Positions 1-6,733 are shown, numbered from the stretch's first letter. The stretch: 8,313 nucleotides of DNA from Lachnospiraceae bacterium (GCA_017416055.1 JAFQDI010000044.1:1-8313), one strand, 5' to 3'. Notes: a model not told the origin generated them from the sequence alone. A program made the numbers and translations.

Positions 1-248
1 AAGCCCCGGTGGTTTCCCATAAAGACCGCGGGATGGTCGGATGGAATATTTTCCTGACCGTAAACGGTGACATGAGCACCGGCCAGCCACAGGATGGGGC
101 GGGCCAGTAGATATTTCACAATCCACGCGATGGTTTTGTTTTTAGCGGAAGGATTCTTCTTACCGATCAGCCATAGGATGAAGAGTAGCGGAAGTAAAAG
201 AATCAAAACAAGTGCAAGATAAAAAACAACAAGTATAGTGCGAATCAT
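1..248 (-). CDS. 1-acyl-sn-glycerol-3-phosphate acyltransferase (PlsC family), N-terminal part, cut by window edge
   Basis: Reading leftward from ATG at 248, 82 codons are visible before the window ends. The protein begins with a hydrophobic membrane anchor (about residues 4-25, rich in L, V, I, F), then a basic stretch (GKKNPSAKNK), a second weakly hydrophobic segment, and the sequence VYGQENIP followed by FMGNHRG at residues 76-82. The pattern G-x-ENIP, about 15 residues, then NH is the start of the PlsC acyltransferase domain; His80 would be the catalytic histidine of the HX4D motif, whose Asp lies outside the window. The family transfers an acyl group to lysophosphatidate at the cytoplasmic membrane. 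The start codon directly follows the TAA stop of pncB, and its AAGGAG (255-260) lies inside the pncB 3' end, so the two are probably translationally coupled. Substrate is inferred; other PlsC-like acyltransferases are possible. Confidence 0.8.
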   Translation of the reverse strand, partial: MIRTILVVFYLALVLILLLPLLFILWLIGKKNPSAKNKTIAWIVKYLLARPILWLAGAHVTVYGQENIPSDHPAVFMGNHRG

Positions 249-1733
249 TTAATTCTCCTTTAAATAATCATTGTTCCGGGCTTTTTCCTCGCTGATGCGA
301 TCGATGAGCTCGTGCTTCATATCCCAAAGCTTTTGGGAAAGGTCGATGTAGACGTGGTGAGGGTTTACCAAACGGCGGGTTTCGTCCCAAAGCGTGTTCT
401 GCTCCTTTAGGCAAAGATCACGGATTTCCATCACGCCGGGCGTTTTGTAGATACACTGTCCGTTTTTGAAGACAGGAACCAACAGCTCACGAACAACATA
501 GGATCCGCCTTTCAGACGGGTTTTCTTCCAGGTGCTCACCGGATCAAAGAGAAGCAGAGGCTCCTCGGGATCAATCACTTCATCTGCAAGAGAAATCACA
601 TCTGCGATGATTTTCTTGTGAACCTTAGAATAAATACGGAAAACGGTTTTGTTTCCGGGGTTCGTCACCTTAGCGACGTTCTCAGAGAGTTTGATCTTGG
701 GTGTCCAGGAGCCATCCTCATTCTGTACAGCTGCCAGTTTGTAAACACCGCCGAATGCTGACCAGTTGCTGGAGGTGATCATGTTGGTGCCGACACCCCA
801 GGAGTTGATGGTCGCGCCCTGATTCTTCAAACTATCAATCAAATACTCATCCAGATCGCTGGAAGCGGAGATGATCGCGTCGGTGAAGCCCTCTGCATCC
901 AGCATTTTCTTTGCCTCCTTGGAGAGATAAGCCAGGTCGCCGCTGTCCAGGCGGATACCGTAGAACGTCAGTGGAATACCGGCCTCGCGCATCTCCTTGA
1001 AGACTTTGATCGCATTGGGGACTCCGGACTTTAGGGTGTCGTAGGTGTCAACCAGCAAGATGCATTTGTTGGGATAAATTTTTGCGTAAGTGCGGAATGC
1101 GGTTAGTTCGTCCGGAAAATTCATGATCCAGGCGTGAGCGTGGGTTCCGGTGATCGGAACGTTGAACAACTGGCCGGCCAGCACATTTGAGGTGCTGACA
1201 CATCCTGCGATCATCGCGGCGCGTGCACCGTAGATACCGGCATCGGGACCCTGCGCACGGCGCAGACCGAACTCCATAATGCCGCCGCCCTGTGCTGCGT
1301 GCACAACGCGGGCTGCCTTGGTGGCGATCAGACACTGGTGGTTGATGATGTTCAGGATCGTTGTCTCCACGAGCTGAGCTTCAATGGCAGGAGCTACGAC
1401 TTTCAACAGAGGCTCATGAGGGAAAACAACAGTGCCTTCGGGGATCGCGTAGATATCGCCGGTAAATTTGAAATTGCGAAGATATTCAAGAAAATCCTCG
1501 CCAAATAGGCCGGTGCTTCTCAAATAATCAATCGCGTCGGAATCAAAATGCAGGTCATTAATGTAATCAATCACCTGCTCCAAACCTGCGCAGACAGCAT
1601 AGCCGCCGTTGCAGGGATTGGTGCGGAAAAACATATCGAAGATGACGGTATTGTTTTTGTTTTCTCTGAAATAACCCTGCATCATGGTCAACTGATAAAG
1701 GTCAGTCATCAGGGTCAGATTTCTTGTTGCCAT
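249..1733 (-). CDS. pncB: Nicotinate phosphoribosyltransferase
   Basis: The 494-aa protein catalyses the ATP-coupled condensation of nicotinate with PRPP to nicotinate mononucleotide, the entry step of the Preiss-Handler NAD salvage pathway, in the cytoplasm. Visible family marks are the N-terminal LMTDLYQLTM (8-17), EFGLRRAQGPDA (154-165), GTHAHAW (196-202) with the active-site histidine region, LLVDTYDT (226-233), RLDSGDL (261-267) and the glycine-containing SWGVGTN (311-317), which belong to the phosphate/PRPP-binding barrel. Length fits the long Firmicutes-type NAPRTase. The start is supported by AAAGGAGG (1741-1748) seven bases upstream of ATG. It has its own promoter and a candidate NiaR operator in the leader, and it is followed with no gap by a plsC-like gene. 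No missing motif or frame problem was seen. Confidence 0.96.
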   Translation of the reverse strand: MATRNLTLMTDLYQLTMMQGYFRENKNNTVIFDMFFRTNPCNGGYAVCAGLEQVIDYINDLHFDSDAIDYLRSTGLFGEDFLEYLRNFKFTGDIYAIPEGTVVFPHEPLLKVVAPAIEAQLVETTILNIINHQCLIATKAARVVHAAQGGGIMEFGLRRAQGPDAGIYGARAAMIAGCVSTSNVLAGQLFNVPITGTHAHAWIMNFPDELTAFRTYAKIYPNKCILLVDTYDTLKSGVPNAIKVFKEMREAGIPLTFYGIRLDSGDLAYLSKEAKKMLDAEGFTDAIISASSDLDEYLIDSLKNQGATINSWGVGTNMITSSNWSAFGGVYKLAAVQNEDGSWTPKIKLSENVAKVTNPGNKTVFRIYSKVHKKIIADVISLADEVIDPEEPLLLFDPVSTWKKTRLKGGSYVVRELLVPVFKNGQCIYKTPGVMEIRDLCLKEQNTLWDETRRLVNPHHVYIDLSQKLWDMKHELIDRISEEKARNNDYLKEN

Positions 1734-1768
1734 AGTCAGGCCTCCTTTTCAAAATAAAACTGGATATG

Positions 1769-1782
1769 GGTGTCAAGACACC
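1769..1782 (-). promoter_or_regulatory. Candidate NiaR (YrxA) operator in the pncB leader
   Basis: A perfect 14-bp palindrome reads GGTGTC-TT-GACACC on the minus strand. It sits at about +6 to +20 of the predicted pncB transcript, where a bound repressor would block initiation or elongation. NiaR is the niacin-responsive repressor of NAD biosynthesis and niacin uptake genes in many Firmicutes, and as I recall its sites are palindromes around a TGTC-TTGACA-like core. The match plus the gene identity makes this a good candidate. That NiaR acts here is inference; no niaR gene is in the window. Confidence 0.6.
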
Positions 1783-1794
1783 TTTTATTGAAGG

Positions 1795-1823
1795 ATTATA
1801 TCATTCTGTGCGGAAGAACGCAA
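1795..1823 (-). promoter_or_regulatory. Sigma-A type promoter for the pncB-plsC operon
   Basis: On the minus strand, TTGCGT (1818-1823) is followed by a 17-bp spacer and a perfect TATAAT (1795-1800). TGA directly precedes the -10, giving an extended -10 element. The predicted transcription start is near 1788, leaving a leader of about 55 nt that contains the palindrome at 1769-1782 and the pncB ribosome binding site. Confidence 0.75.
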
Positions 1824-1870
1824 GGGAAAACATTCTGAAAGAAGAATGAAATTGGTTTGTAGAAAAATGA

Positions 1871-1899
1871 TTGCCCTTTGCGGGAGGGTTTGTTATACT
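1871..1899 (+). promoter_or_regulatory. Sigma-A type promoter for the permease-hydrolase-ksgA gene run
   Basis: TTGCCC (1871-1876), a 17-bp spacer and TATACT (1894-1899) form a good promoter, with TGT directly before the -10 as an extended element. The expected start near 1906 gives a leader of about 60 nt before the permease ATG. It is divergent from the pncB promoter; the two -35 boxes are 47 bp apart, so regulation of both from the shared region is possible. Confidence 0.7.
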
Positions 1900-1967
1900 T
1901 TAGGAAGTAGTGAGAGGGGAGATTTGTCGGTGTGGCGTGCGAGACCGACGGAAAACAGGAGGGAATC

Positions 1968-2942
1968 ATGGCAGAAGAGAAGAAGACATCTAACCGATCG
2001 CTTTTGGGCAGCGGAATCCTGCTCCTCACCGCGTTTATCTGGGGAATGGCATTCACTGCGCAGAGTGCCGGCATGGAACATATCGGACCGTTTACCATGA
2101 ATTGTACCCGTTCAATCTTGGGAGGAGTGGCTTTGCTGCCACTGATTGCCTGGAATCAGGCGAGGGCGAAAAGAAAAATGCTCGTCGGGGCGGGAGCGAC
2201 CGGTGCGTTGGCAGATAGGGAAACGGCGGAAATGAACTGCGCTGCGGGAATTGATCGGCGAGCTACGGTGATCGGCGGTGTCTGCTGTGGAATGATCCTT
2301 GCGGTGGCCAGTTCACTGCAGCAGATTGGAATTGTTTATACGACGGTGGGCAAGGCCGGATTTATTACTACCTTATATATTGTAATGGTGCCCCTCGTGG
2401 GTGTCGTTTGGAAGAAAACGATCAAGGTGCGCGTGTGGGTCAGTGTTGCATTAGCGGCAGTTGGCATGTATCTTCTCTGTATGAACGAGTCGTTCACGGT
2501 AAATCCGGGGGACGTGAACGTGTTTTTCTGTGCGGTGGCATTCACCGGGCATATTTTGGTGATCGACCATTTTTCCCCGAAGGCGGATGGAGTGGCGATG
2601 TCCTGCATCCAGTTTTTCACCTGTGCGGTGCTTTGTGGGATCGCGATGTTCATTGCGGAAGAACCGACCTGGGAGAACATCCGGGCGGCTGCGGGGCCGA
2701 TCCTGTATGCCGGAATTATGAGTAGCGGTGTGGGTTATACGCTGCAGATCATCGGCCAGAAATACACGGAGCCGACCGTAGCATCTTTGATCATGAGCAT
2801 GGAGTCGGTGTTCGCGGTGCTGGGAGGATGGCTGCTGTTGAATCAGAAGATGAGCGGCCGGGAGCTTCTGGGCTGCGCAGTAGTGTTTGTCGGCATTCTG
2901 TTGGTACAGCTGCCGGAGAGAAAACGGAAAGTGATGAAATAA
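1968..2942 (+). CDS. DMT superfamily (EamA-type) permease
   Basis: The 324-aa protein has about ten hydrophobic segments in two similar halves, the EamA/drug-metabolite transporter fold of the cytoplasmic membrane. The first half starts with LLLTAFIWGMAF (18-29) and HIGPFTMNCTR; TM3-TM5 lie at about 101-175. The second half begins around 183 (VNVFFCAVAFTGHILVID) and ends with the typical EPTVASLIMSMESVFAVLGG (268-287). A charged loop of about 35 residues (66-100) separates TM2 and TM3. The start was set at ATG 1968, not the in-frame GTG at 1932, because AGGAGGG (1957-1963) is well placed for it and the extra 12 residues (ACETDGKQEG) look unlike the family. The substrate cannot be read from sequence; relatives export or import amino acids and other metabolites. 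The stop overlaps the ribosome binding site of the next gene (TAAGGAG), so the two are in one operon. Confidence 0.9.
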   Translation: MAEEKKTSNRSLLGSGILLLTAFIWGMAFTAQSAGMEHIGPFTMNCTRSILGGVALLPLIAWNQARAKRKMLVGAGATGALADRETAEMNCAAGIDRRATVIGGVCCGMILAVASSLQQIGIVYTTVGKAGFITTLYIVMVPLVGVVWKKTIKVRVWVSVALAAVGMYLLCMNESFTVNPGDVNVFFCAVAFTGHILVIDHFSPKADGVAMSCIQFFTCAVLCGIAMFIAEEPTWENIRAAAGPILYAGIMSSGVGYTLQIIGQKYTEPTVASLIMSMESVFAVLGGWLLLNQKMSGRELLGCAVVFVGILLVQLPERKRKVMK

Positions 2943-2952
2943 GGAGCGTGCA

Positions 2953-4869
2953 ATGGATATTAAAAACATGTTGAAATCGGCGAATATTAAAAAGGAAAGT
3001 AAGAAGACACATCAGCTTTACACGATCTGGGGCGAGAATCTGGATCCGGAAAAGGTGCTTGTGGAGTATCCGAGACCGCAGCTTAGGCGCGAGGATTACA
3101 CCAATCTCAACGGATACTGGTCGTATGCGTTTGCGAAGGCGGAGGACGAGAAGCCTGCGGAGTGGGACGGGACGATTTTGGTGCCGTTCTCGCCGGAGAG
3201 CGCACTGTCCGGTGTGAATCGTCAGCTGAAACCTGACGAGGCACTTTGGTATGAGAGAGCGTTTTGGCCGGATGCGTGCGATGACGAGCGGGTCATCCTG
3301 CATTTCGGCGCGGTGGATCAGCGTTGCGAAGTATATATTAATAAGAAGAGCGCAGGCAGTCATCTGGGCGGCTATTTGAGCTTTGATCTGGATATTACCG
3401 AGTTTGTGACTCCGGGTGAGAATTTGCTGACGGTGAAGGTCCGTGATGTAAGTGACACGTCTTACCACAGCCGTGGCAAGCAGCGATTAAAGAGCGGCGG
3501 TATTTTCTACACGGCACAGAGCGGCATCTGGCAGACGGTGTGGCTGGAGAAGGTTCCCCACAACTACATCCGCAATCTGTGGATAACTCCTCGCTACGAC
3601 GAAGACGCGGTGGAAATCTCCGTGGAAATGAGGAAGAGTGGCTCGAAAGCGGCTTGTCCGATTCGTGTTGAGGCTAAGGCGAAGAATCAGGTGATTTTTC
3701 GGGGCGAATTTGATGAGGACACCTTTGTGATCCCGGTGCGGGATAAGATCAGCTGGAGCCCGGAAAATCCGTTCCTTTACGACCTGACCGTGACGGTTGG
3801 AGAGGATAAAGTGGAGAGTTATTTCGCTATGAGATGCTTCACAAAGGAGGACGACGAGCAGGGGATTCCCAGACTCTGCCTGAACCACAAGCCTTATTTC
3901 ATGAACGGCGTTCTGGATCAGGGCTACTGGCCGGATGGCCTGATGACTGCACCCAGCGACGAAGCGCTGATCTACGATATTGAGACGATGAAATCCCTCG
4001 GTTTCAATTTGCTGAGAAAGCACTGTAAGCTGGAACCAATGCGGTGGTATTATCATTGCGATCGGCTGGGAATGATCGTGTGGCAGGACATGTTAAACGG
4101 AGGCAGCGATTATCACATGTGGGCGATCACCTATTTGCCGACGGTGTTGCCGAAGCTGCGAATCAAAGATAATCACTACCGTCTCTTCTCCAGACAGGAT
4201 GCAGAGGGCCGCGAAGAGTGGCGCCGCGAATGCGAGGCGACGATTCGTCAACTCTACAATTGTCCTTGTATCGGATCGTGGGTGGTGTTTAATGAGGCAT
4301 GGGGTCAGTTCGATGCGAATGAAGGCACCGAGTTGGTGAGAGCGCTGGATAAAACCCGCCCCATTGATCAGGCTAGCGGCTGGTATGACCAAAAGGGCGG
4401 AGATATCTACAGTGTTCACAATTATTTCCGCAAGCAGAAGGTGGAGCGAGACCCGTACGGGCGCGCCTTTGTCATCTCCGAGTACGGAGGGTACGCGTGG
4501 TGCGTGCCGGGGCATTCCTTCTCCGAGGGCGTGTTCGGCTATCGGAATTACACCGATCAGGATTCGCTGGATGCAGGATACCGGAAGCTTTTGGACGCGG
4601 AAGTGTTCCCGCTGGTAGAGAAGGGACTTTCGGCGGCGGTGTATACGCAGGTGTCCGATATAGAGGAGGAAGTCAACGGACTACTGACCTATGATCGGAA
4701 GCTGGTGAAGGTGAAACGTATAGGGAAGGAGAATGGGAGTGATTTTGTTGATTGCAGGGATATTTATAAGGCCGTGTCTTTATTTGGGGGCGTTGGCGCT
4801 GCTCCTGGACGTTATCGTATCCCTCACAGAACAGATCAGACTTCGACGGACGTTTTTAAAGGAGAGTGA
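2953..4869 (+). CDS. Glycoside hydrolase family 2 protein, with possible frameshifted C-terminus
   Basis: The protein (638 aa as it stands) is a cytoplasmic GH2 enzyme; no signal peptide is seen. An N-terminal sugar-binding jelly-roll domain (about 38-200, including LNGYWSYAF and SGIWQTVWLE) is followed by an Ig-like beta domain (about 203-290) and a TIM barrel (about 292-580). The likely acid/base is Glu448 in VVFNEAWGQF and the nucleophile Glu510 in VISEYGGYAW, the standard GH2 retaining pair. The start ATG has AAGGAG (2941-2946) six bases upstream, overlapping the permease stop. The fold ends naturally near VNGLLTYDRKLVKV (574-587). The next 50 or so residues are not hydrolase-like and are the shifted-frame translation of the following gene, so the true end may be near 4723 (TAG in the next frame). 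The NxK residues that mark beta-glucuronidases are replaced, so a galactosidase-like or other substrate is more likely; the sugar is unknown. Confidence 0.85.
   Translation: MDIKNMLKSANIKKESKKTHQLYTIWGENLDPEKVLVEYPRPQLRREDYTNLNGYWSYAFAKAEDEKPAEWDGTILVPFSPESALSGVNRQLKPDEALWYERAFWPDACDDERVILHFGAVDQRCEVYINKKSAGSHLGGYLSFDLDITEFVTPGENLLTVKVRDVSDTSYHSRGKQRLKSGGIFYTAQSGIWQTVWLEKVPHNYIRNLWITPRYDEDAVEISVEMRKSGSKAACPIRVEAKAKNQVIFRGEFDEDTFVIPVRDKISWSPENPFLYDLTVTVGEDKVESYFAMRCFTKEDDEQGIPRLCLNHKPYFMNGVLDQGYWPDGLMTAPSDEALIYDIETMKSLGFNLLRKHCKLEPMRWYYHCDRLGMIVWQDMLNGGSDYHMWAITYLPTVLPKLRIKDNHYRLFSRQDAEGREEWRRECEATIRQLYNCPCIGSWVVFNEAWGQFDANEGTELVRALDKTRPIDQASGWYDQKGGDIYSVHNYFRKQKVERDPYGRAFVISEYGGYAWCVPGHSFSEGVFGYRNYTDQDSLDAGYRKLLDAEVFPLVEKGLSAAVYTQVSDIEEEVNGLLTYDRKLVKVKRIGKENGSDFVDCRDIYKAVSLFGGVGAAPGRYRIPHRTDQTSTDVFKGE
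4726..4731 (+). promoter_or_regulatory. Ribosome binding site that decides the start of the small membrane protein
   Basis: AAGGAG ends one base before the ATG at 4733, which is too close for normal initiation, but seven bases before the in-frame GTG at 4739, which is optimal. The GTG is therefore the better start. A TAG at 4721-4723 lies just upstream in the same frame. Confidence 0.55.
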
Positions 4870-5020
4870 TCATCCCGACTTTAGATCTTTTCAAGAGGCG
4901 TTGTCCGCAGGTGGAGACTGGAAAGAAAATATGCAGGATTGGTTTAATCAAAGAATGGCAGATCAGCAAAAAATATCAGAAGAAAATACGACAAGCAACG
5001 ACAGCCAAGAAGGCTGTTGA
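4739..5020 (+). CDS. Small membrane protein of unknown function
   Basis: I do not recognise a named family. The 93-aa protein starts with a hydrophobic segment (about residues 1-28, ILLIAGIF then YLGALALLLDVIVSL, probably one long or two short helices), followed by a basic RLRRTF, then a soluble region DHPDFRSFQEALSAG and DWKENMQDWFNQRM, and a polar Ser/Asn/Glu-rich tail. The look is a conserved bitopic or hairpin membrane protein with its tail in the cytoplasm. GTG 4739 is preferred over ATG 4733 because of ribosome-binding-site spacing. The first 131 bases overlap the current 3' end of the GH2 reading frame in another frame. The protein composition here is far more natural than the hydrolase tail, so I consider this frame the real one. 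The stop is ten bases before the ksgA start, so it is cotranscribed with ksgA. Confidence 0.65.
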   Translation: MILLIAGIFIRPCLYLGALALLLDVIVSLTEQIRLRRTFLKESDHPDFRSFQEALSAGGDWKENMQDWFNQRMADQQKISEENTTSNDSQEGC

Positions 5021-5030
5021 AAGGAGTCTC

Positions 5031-5900
5031 ATGGCATATTTAGGAAACCCCAAAGAAACCATTGCCGTACTTCAAAAATACGGTTTCAATTTTCAGAAAA
5101 AATTTGGTCAGAACTTTCTGATCGACACTCATGTGCTCAATAAGATCGTTGACGCAGCCGGCGTGACGAAGGATGATTTGGTGCTGGAGATCGGCCCCGG
5201 TATCGGAACGCTGACGCAGTATCTCTGCGAGAGCGCGCGAAAGGTCATCGCGGTGGAGATCGACCGGAATCTGATTCCGATCCTTCAGGACACGCTGTCG
5301 GAGTATGACAATGTGACCGTGATCAACGAGGATGTGCTGAAGGTAGACTTGAAGAAATTAGCGGAGGAGGAGAACGGGGGCCGCCCGATCAAGGTGGTGG
5401 CGAATCTTCCCTATTACATTACCACACCGATTATCATGGGGCTGTTTGAGCAGCACGTGCCGGTGGAGAGTATCACGGTGATGGTGCAGAAGGAAGTGGC
5501 GGTGCGCATGCAGGCCGGTCCCGGAAGCAAGGATTACGGCGCACTGTCGCTGGCGGTGCAGTTTTATGCAGAACCGTACATTGCGGCCAATGTGCCCCAG
5601 AACTGTTTTATGCCCCGTCCCGATGTGAGCTCGGCGGTGATCCGTCTGACCACGCACAAGAATCCGCCGGTTCGGGTGAAGAATGAGAAATTGCTGTTTG
5701 AGCTGATCCGCGCGTCGTTCAATCAGCGCAGAAAGACGCTGCAAAACGGGCTGAGCAATGCGCAGACGCTCCACTTTACGAAAGAAGAAGTGGCGGCAGC
5801 GATTGAGAAGGCCGGCCTTTCGGCGAGTGTGCGCGGTGAGGCGCTGACCTTGGAGGAGTTTGCCGGACTGGCAGATGTGTTGGATGAATTGAAGAAGTAA
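5031..5900 (+). CDS. rsmA: 16S rRNA (adenine1518-N6/adenine1519-N6)-dimethyltransferase
   Basis: The 289-aa protein (also called KsgA) dimethylates two adjacent adenines in the 3' hairpin of 16S rRNA from S-adenosylmethionine, a late step of 30S assembly. In order: FQKKFGQNFLID (21-32), SAM motif I with EIGPGIGTLT (53-62), acidic VEID (75-78) that binds the SAM ribose, NEDVLK (99-104), catalytic motif IV NLPYYI (125-130), FMPRPDVSSAV (193-203) and the C-terminal FNQRRKTLQNGL (230-241). All expected residues are present and the length is normal. The start is ATG 5031 with AAAGGAG just upstream; an in-frame GTG at 4866 would add 55 residues lying over the previous gene and is rejected. It is the last gene of the rightward run and is followed by a hairpin. 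I did not find the RNase M5 gene that often neighbours it in Firmicutes. Confidence 0.97.
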   Translation: MAYLGNPKETIAVLQKYGFNFQKKFGQNFLIDTHVLNKIVDAAGVTKDDLVLEIGPGIGTLTQYLCESARKVIAVEIDRNLIPILQDTLSEYDNVTVINEDVLKVDLKKLAEEENGGRPIKVVANLPYYITTPIIMGLFEQHVPVESITVMVQKEVAVRMQAGPGSKDYGALSLAVQFYAEPYIAANVPQNCFMPRPDVSSAVIRLTTHKNPPVRVKNEKLLFELIRASFNQRRKTLQNGLSNAQTLHFTKEEVAAAIEKAGLSASVRGEALTLEEFAGLADVLDELKK

Positions 5901-5906
5901 GGATTA

Positions 5907-5931
5907 AGGGGCTGCCATATCGGCAGCCCCT
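5907..5931. terminator. Hairpin terminator shared by convergent ksgA and mecA
   Basis: A 10-bp perfect stem (5907-5916 with 5922-5931, core GGGGCTGCC/GGCAGCCCC) closes a 5-nt loop, ATATC. It lies 6 bp after the ksgA stop and 5 bp after the mecA stop on the other strand. A classical T-run is missing on both sides (TCATT rightward, TAATCC leftward), so it may work weakly or mainly stabilise the 3' ends. The position between convergent genes supports a terminator role in both directions. Confidence 0.65.
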
Positions 5932-5936
5932 CATTA

Positions 5937-6677
5937 TCAGTATAGTTTGGCGATCACAGACAACGCATTTTGCTCAAGTATCTTTTCGTAATGCTCTTCG
6001 TGGTATGCAGCAGCTGACAATCCTCCGTGAAGCTTCGTTCCGAACTCCGCGAGCACGTTACAGATACGGCTGTAGGACGCGGAGGGCGAGCCGATCGGCG
6101 CGATCACCAGATCGTAACGTCCGCTGTCCAGACGGTAAAGTGAACTGTGACAGGTATCCTCCGGGAACTCCAGCAGAGTGGCAGCTCTGGCCAGCTCGCG
6201 CAGGGAGGTGAAGGAATAGAGGCGAAGTGCGTCAGCGGCGGGTGCATCCGACTCGTCCTCGGAATCGTGGGCCGCGGCCCGCTTTGCCAGAGGAATGTGC
6301 TGTGCGAACTGCTTGCGAATCTCGTCCACGGCACCTTCCAGTACCTGCACCGGAAGTGCCATCAGGTCTCCCACGACATCCTCCTCAACGCAGGGGGCGA
6401 ATCGTGAGTAACGGCCGTCCAGTTCCTCGGGTTCTTCTATTTTGGAAATAATCAGCATGATGCTGTTCATCGGCAGCGGAATCGCTTCGACGACAAGAGG
6501 GGAATCCTCCACATCAAAGCCCAAATCATGGTAGGCCTTCTCGATCATCTCGTGGAAGAGCTGACGAGCCTTGCCTGATCCATAAGCCAGTTCGTTTAAA
6601 TCAATATGGCGATCAGATAAGTCTGCACTGGTTAGAGTACAGCGAATCTGATTCTCGTTAATTTTTTCTATTTTCAA
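5937..6677 (-). CDS. mecA: MecA-type adaptor protein for ClpC
   Basis: MecA binds ClpC, promotes its assembly and delivers substrates to the ClpCP protease; in Bacillus it targets ComK. The 246-aa product has the N-terminal substrate-binding domain (1-80, starting KIEKINENQIRCTLTSADL, with ELAYGSGKARQLFHEMI), an acidic, low-complexity linker (about 81-150, with HDSEDESDAPAADA) and the C-terminal ClpC-binding domain (153-246, with YSFTSLRELARAA, SSLYRLDSGRYDL and LAEFGTKL). I set the start at TTG 6677 because MecA proteins begin with this KIE-INEN segment and a near-perfect AAGGATGTGAT (6682-6692) precedes it. A longer reading from TTG 6719 would add 14 residues and place that site inside the gene. 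It has its own promoter and converges on ksgA. Its substrates in this organism cannot be told. Confidence 0.9.
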   Translation of the reverse strand: MKIEKINENQIRCTLTSADLSDRHIDLNELAYGSGKARQLFHEMIEKAYHDLGFDVEDSPLVVEAIPLPMNSIMLIISKIEEPEELDGRYSRFAPCVEEDVVGDLMALPVQVLEGAVDEIRKQFAQHIPLAKRAAAHDSEDESDAPAADALRLYSFTSLRELARAATLLEFPEDTCHSSLYRLDSGRYDLVIAPIGSPSASYSRICNVLAEFGTKLHGGLSAAAYHEEHYEKILEQNALSVIAKLY

Positions 6678-6681
6678 GTCA

Positions 6682-6692
6682 ATCACATCCTT
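6682..6692 (-). promoter_or_regulatory. Extended ribosome binding site fixing the mecA TTG start
   Basis: AAGGATGTGAT on the minus strand matches 10 of 11 bases of the full anti-16S complement AAGGAGGTGAT and lies four bases before TTG at 6677. Such a long match is consistent with compensation for a weak TTG start codon. Confidence 0.7.
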
Positions 6693-6733
6693 AACTGAAA
6701 TAAATGTCTGATTCGCCAATCTACTGTTACTAT

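Noticed and set aside
1932..1967. Upstream GTG start for the DMT permease
   Set aside because: It adds 12 polar residues unlike the family and would bury the strong AGGAGGG site that serves the ATG at 1968.
2451..3468. Minus-strand open frames opposite the permease and hydrolase (2451-2969, 2791-3468)
   Set aside because: They are rich in Arg, His, Pro and Gln without recognisable motifs, while the plus-strand frames encode clear protein families.
4866..5030. GTG start at 4866 for ksgA, giving a 55-residue N-terminal extension
   Set aside because: The extension lies over the small membrane protein in another frame, is not KsgA-like, and ATG 5031 has its own AAAGGAG and begins with the family N-terminus.
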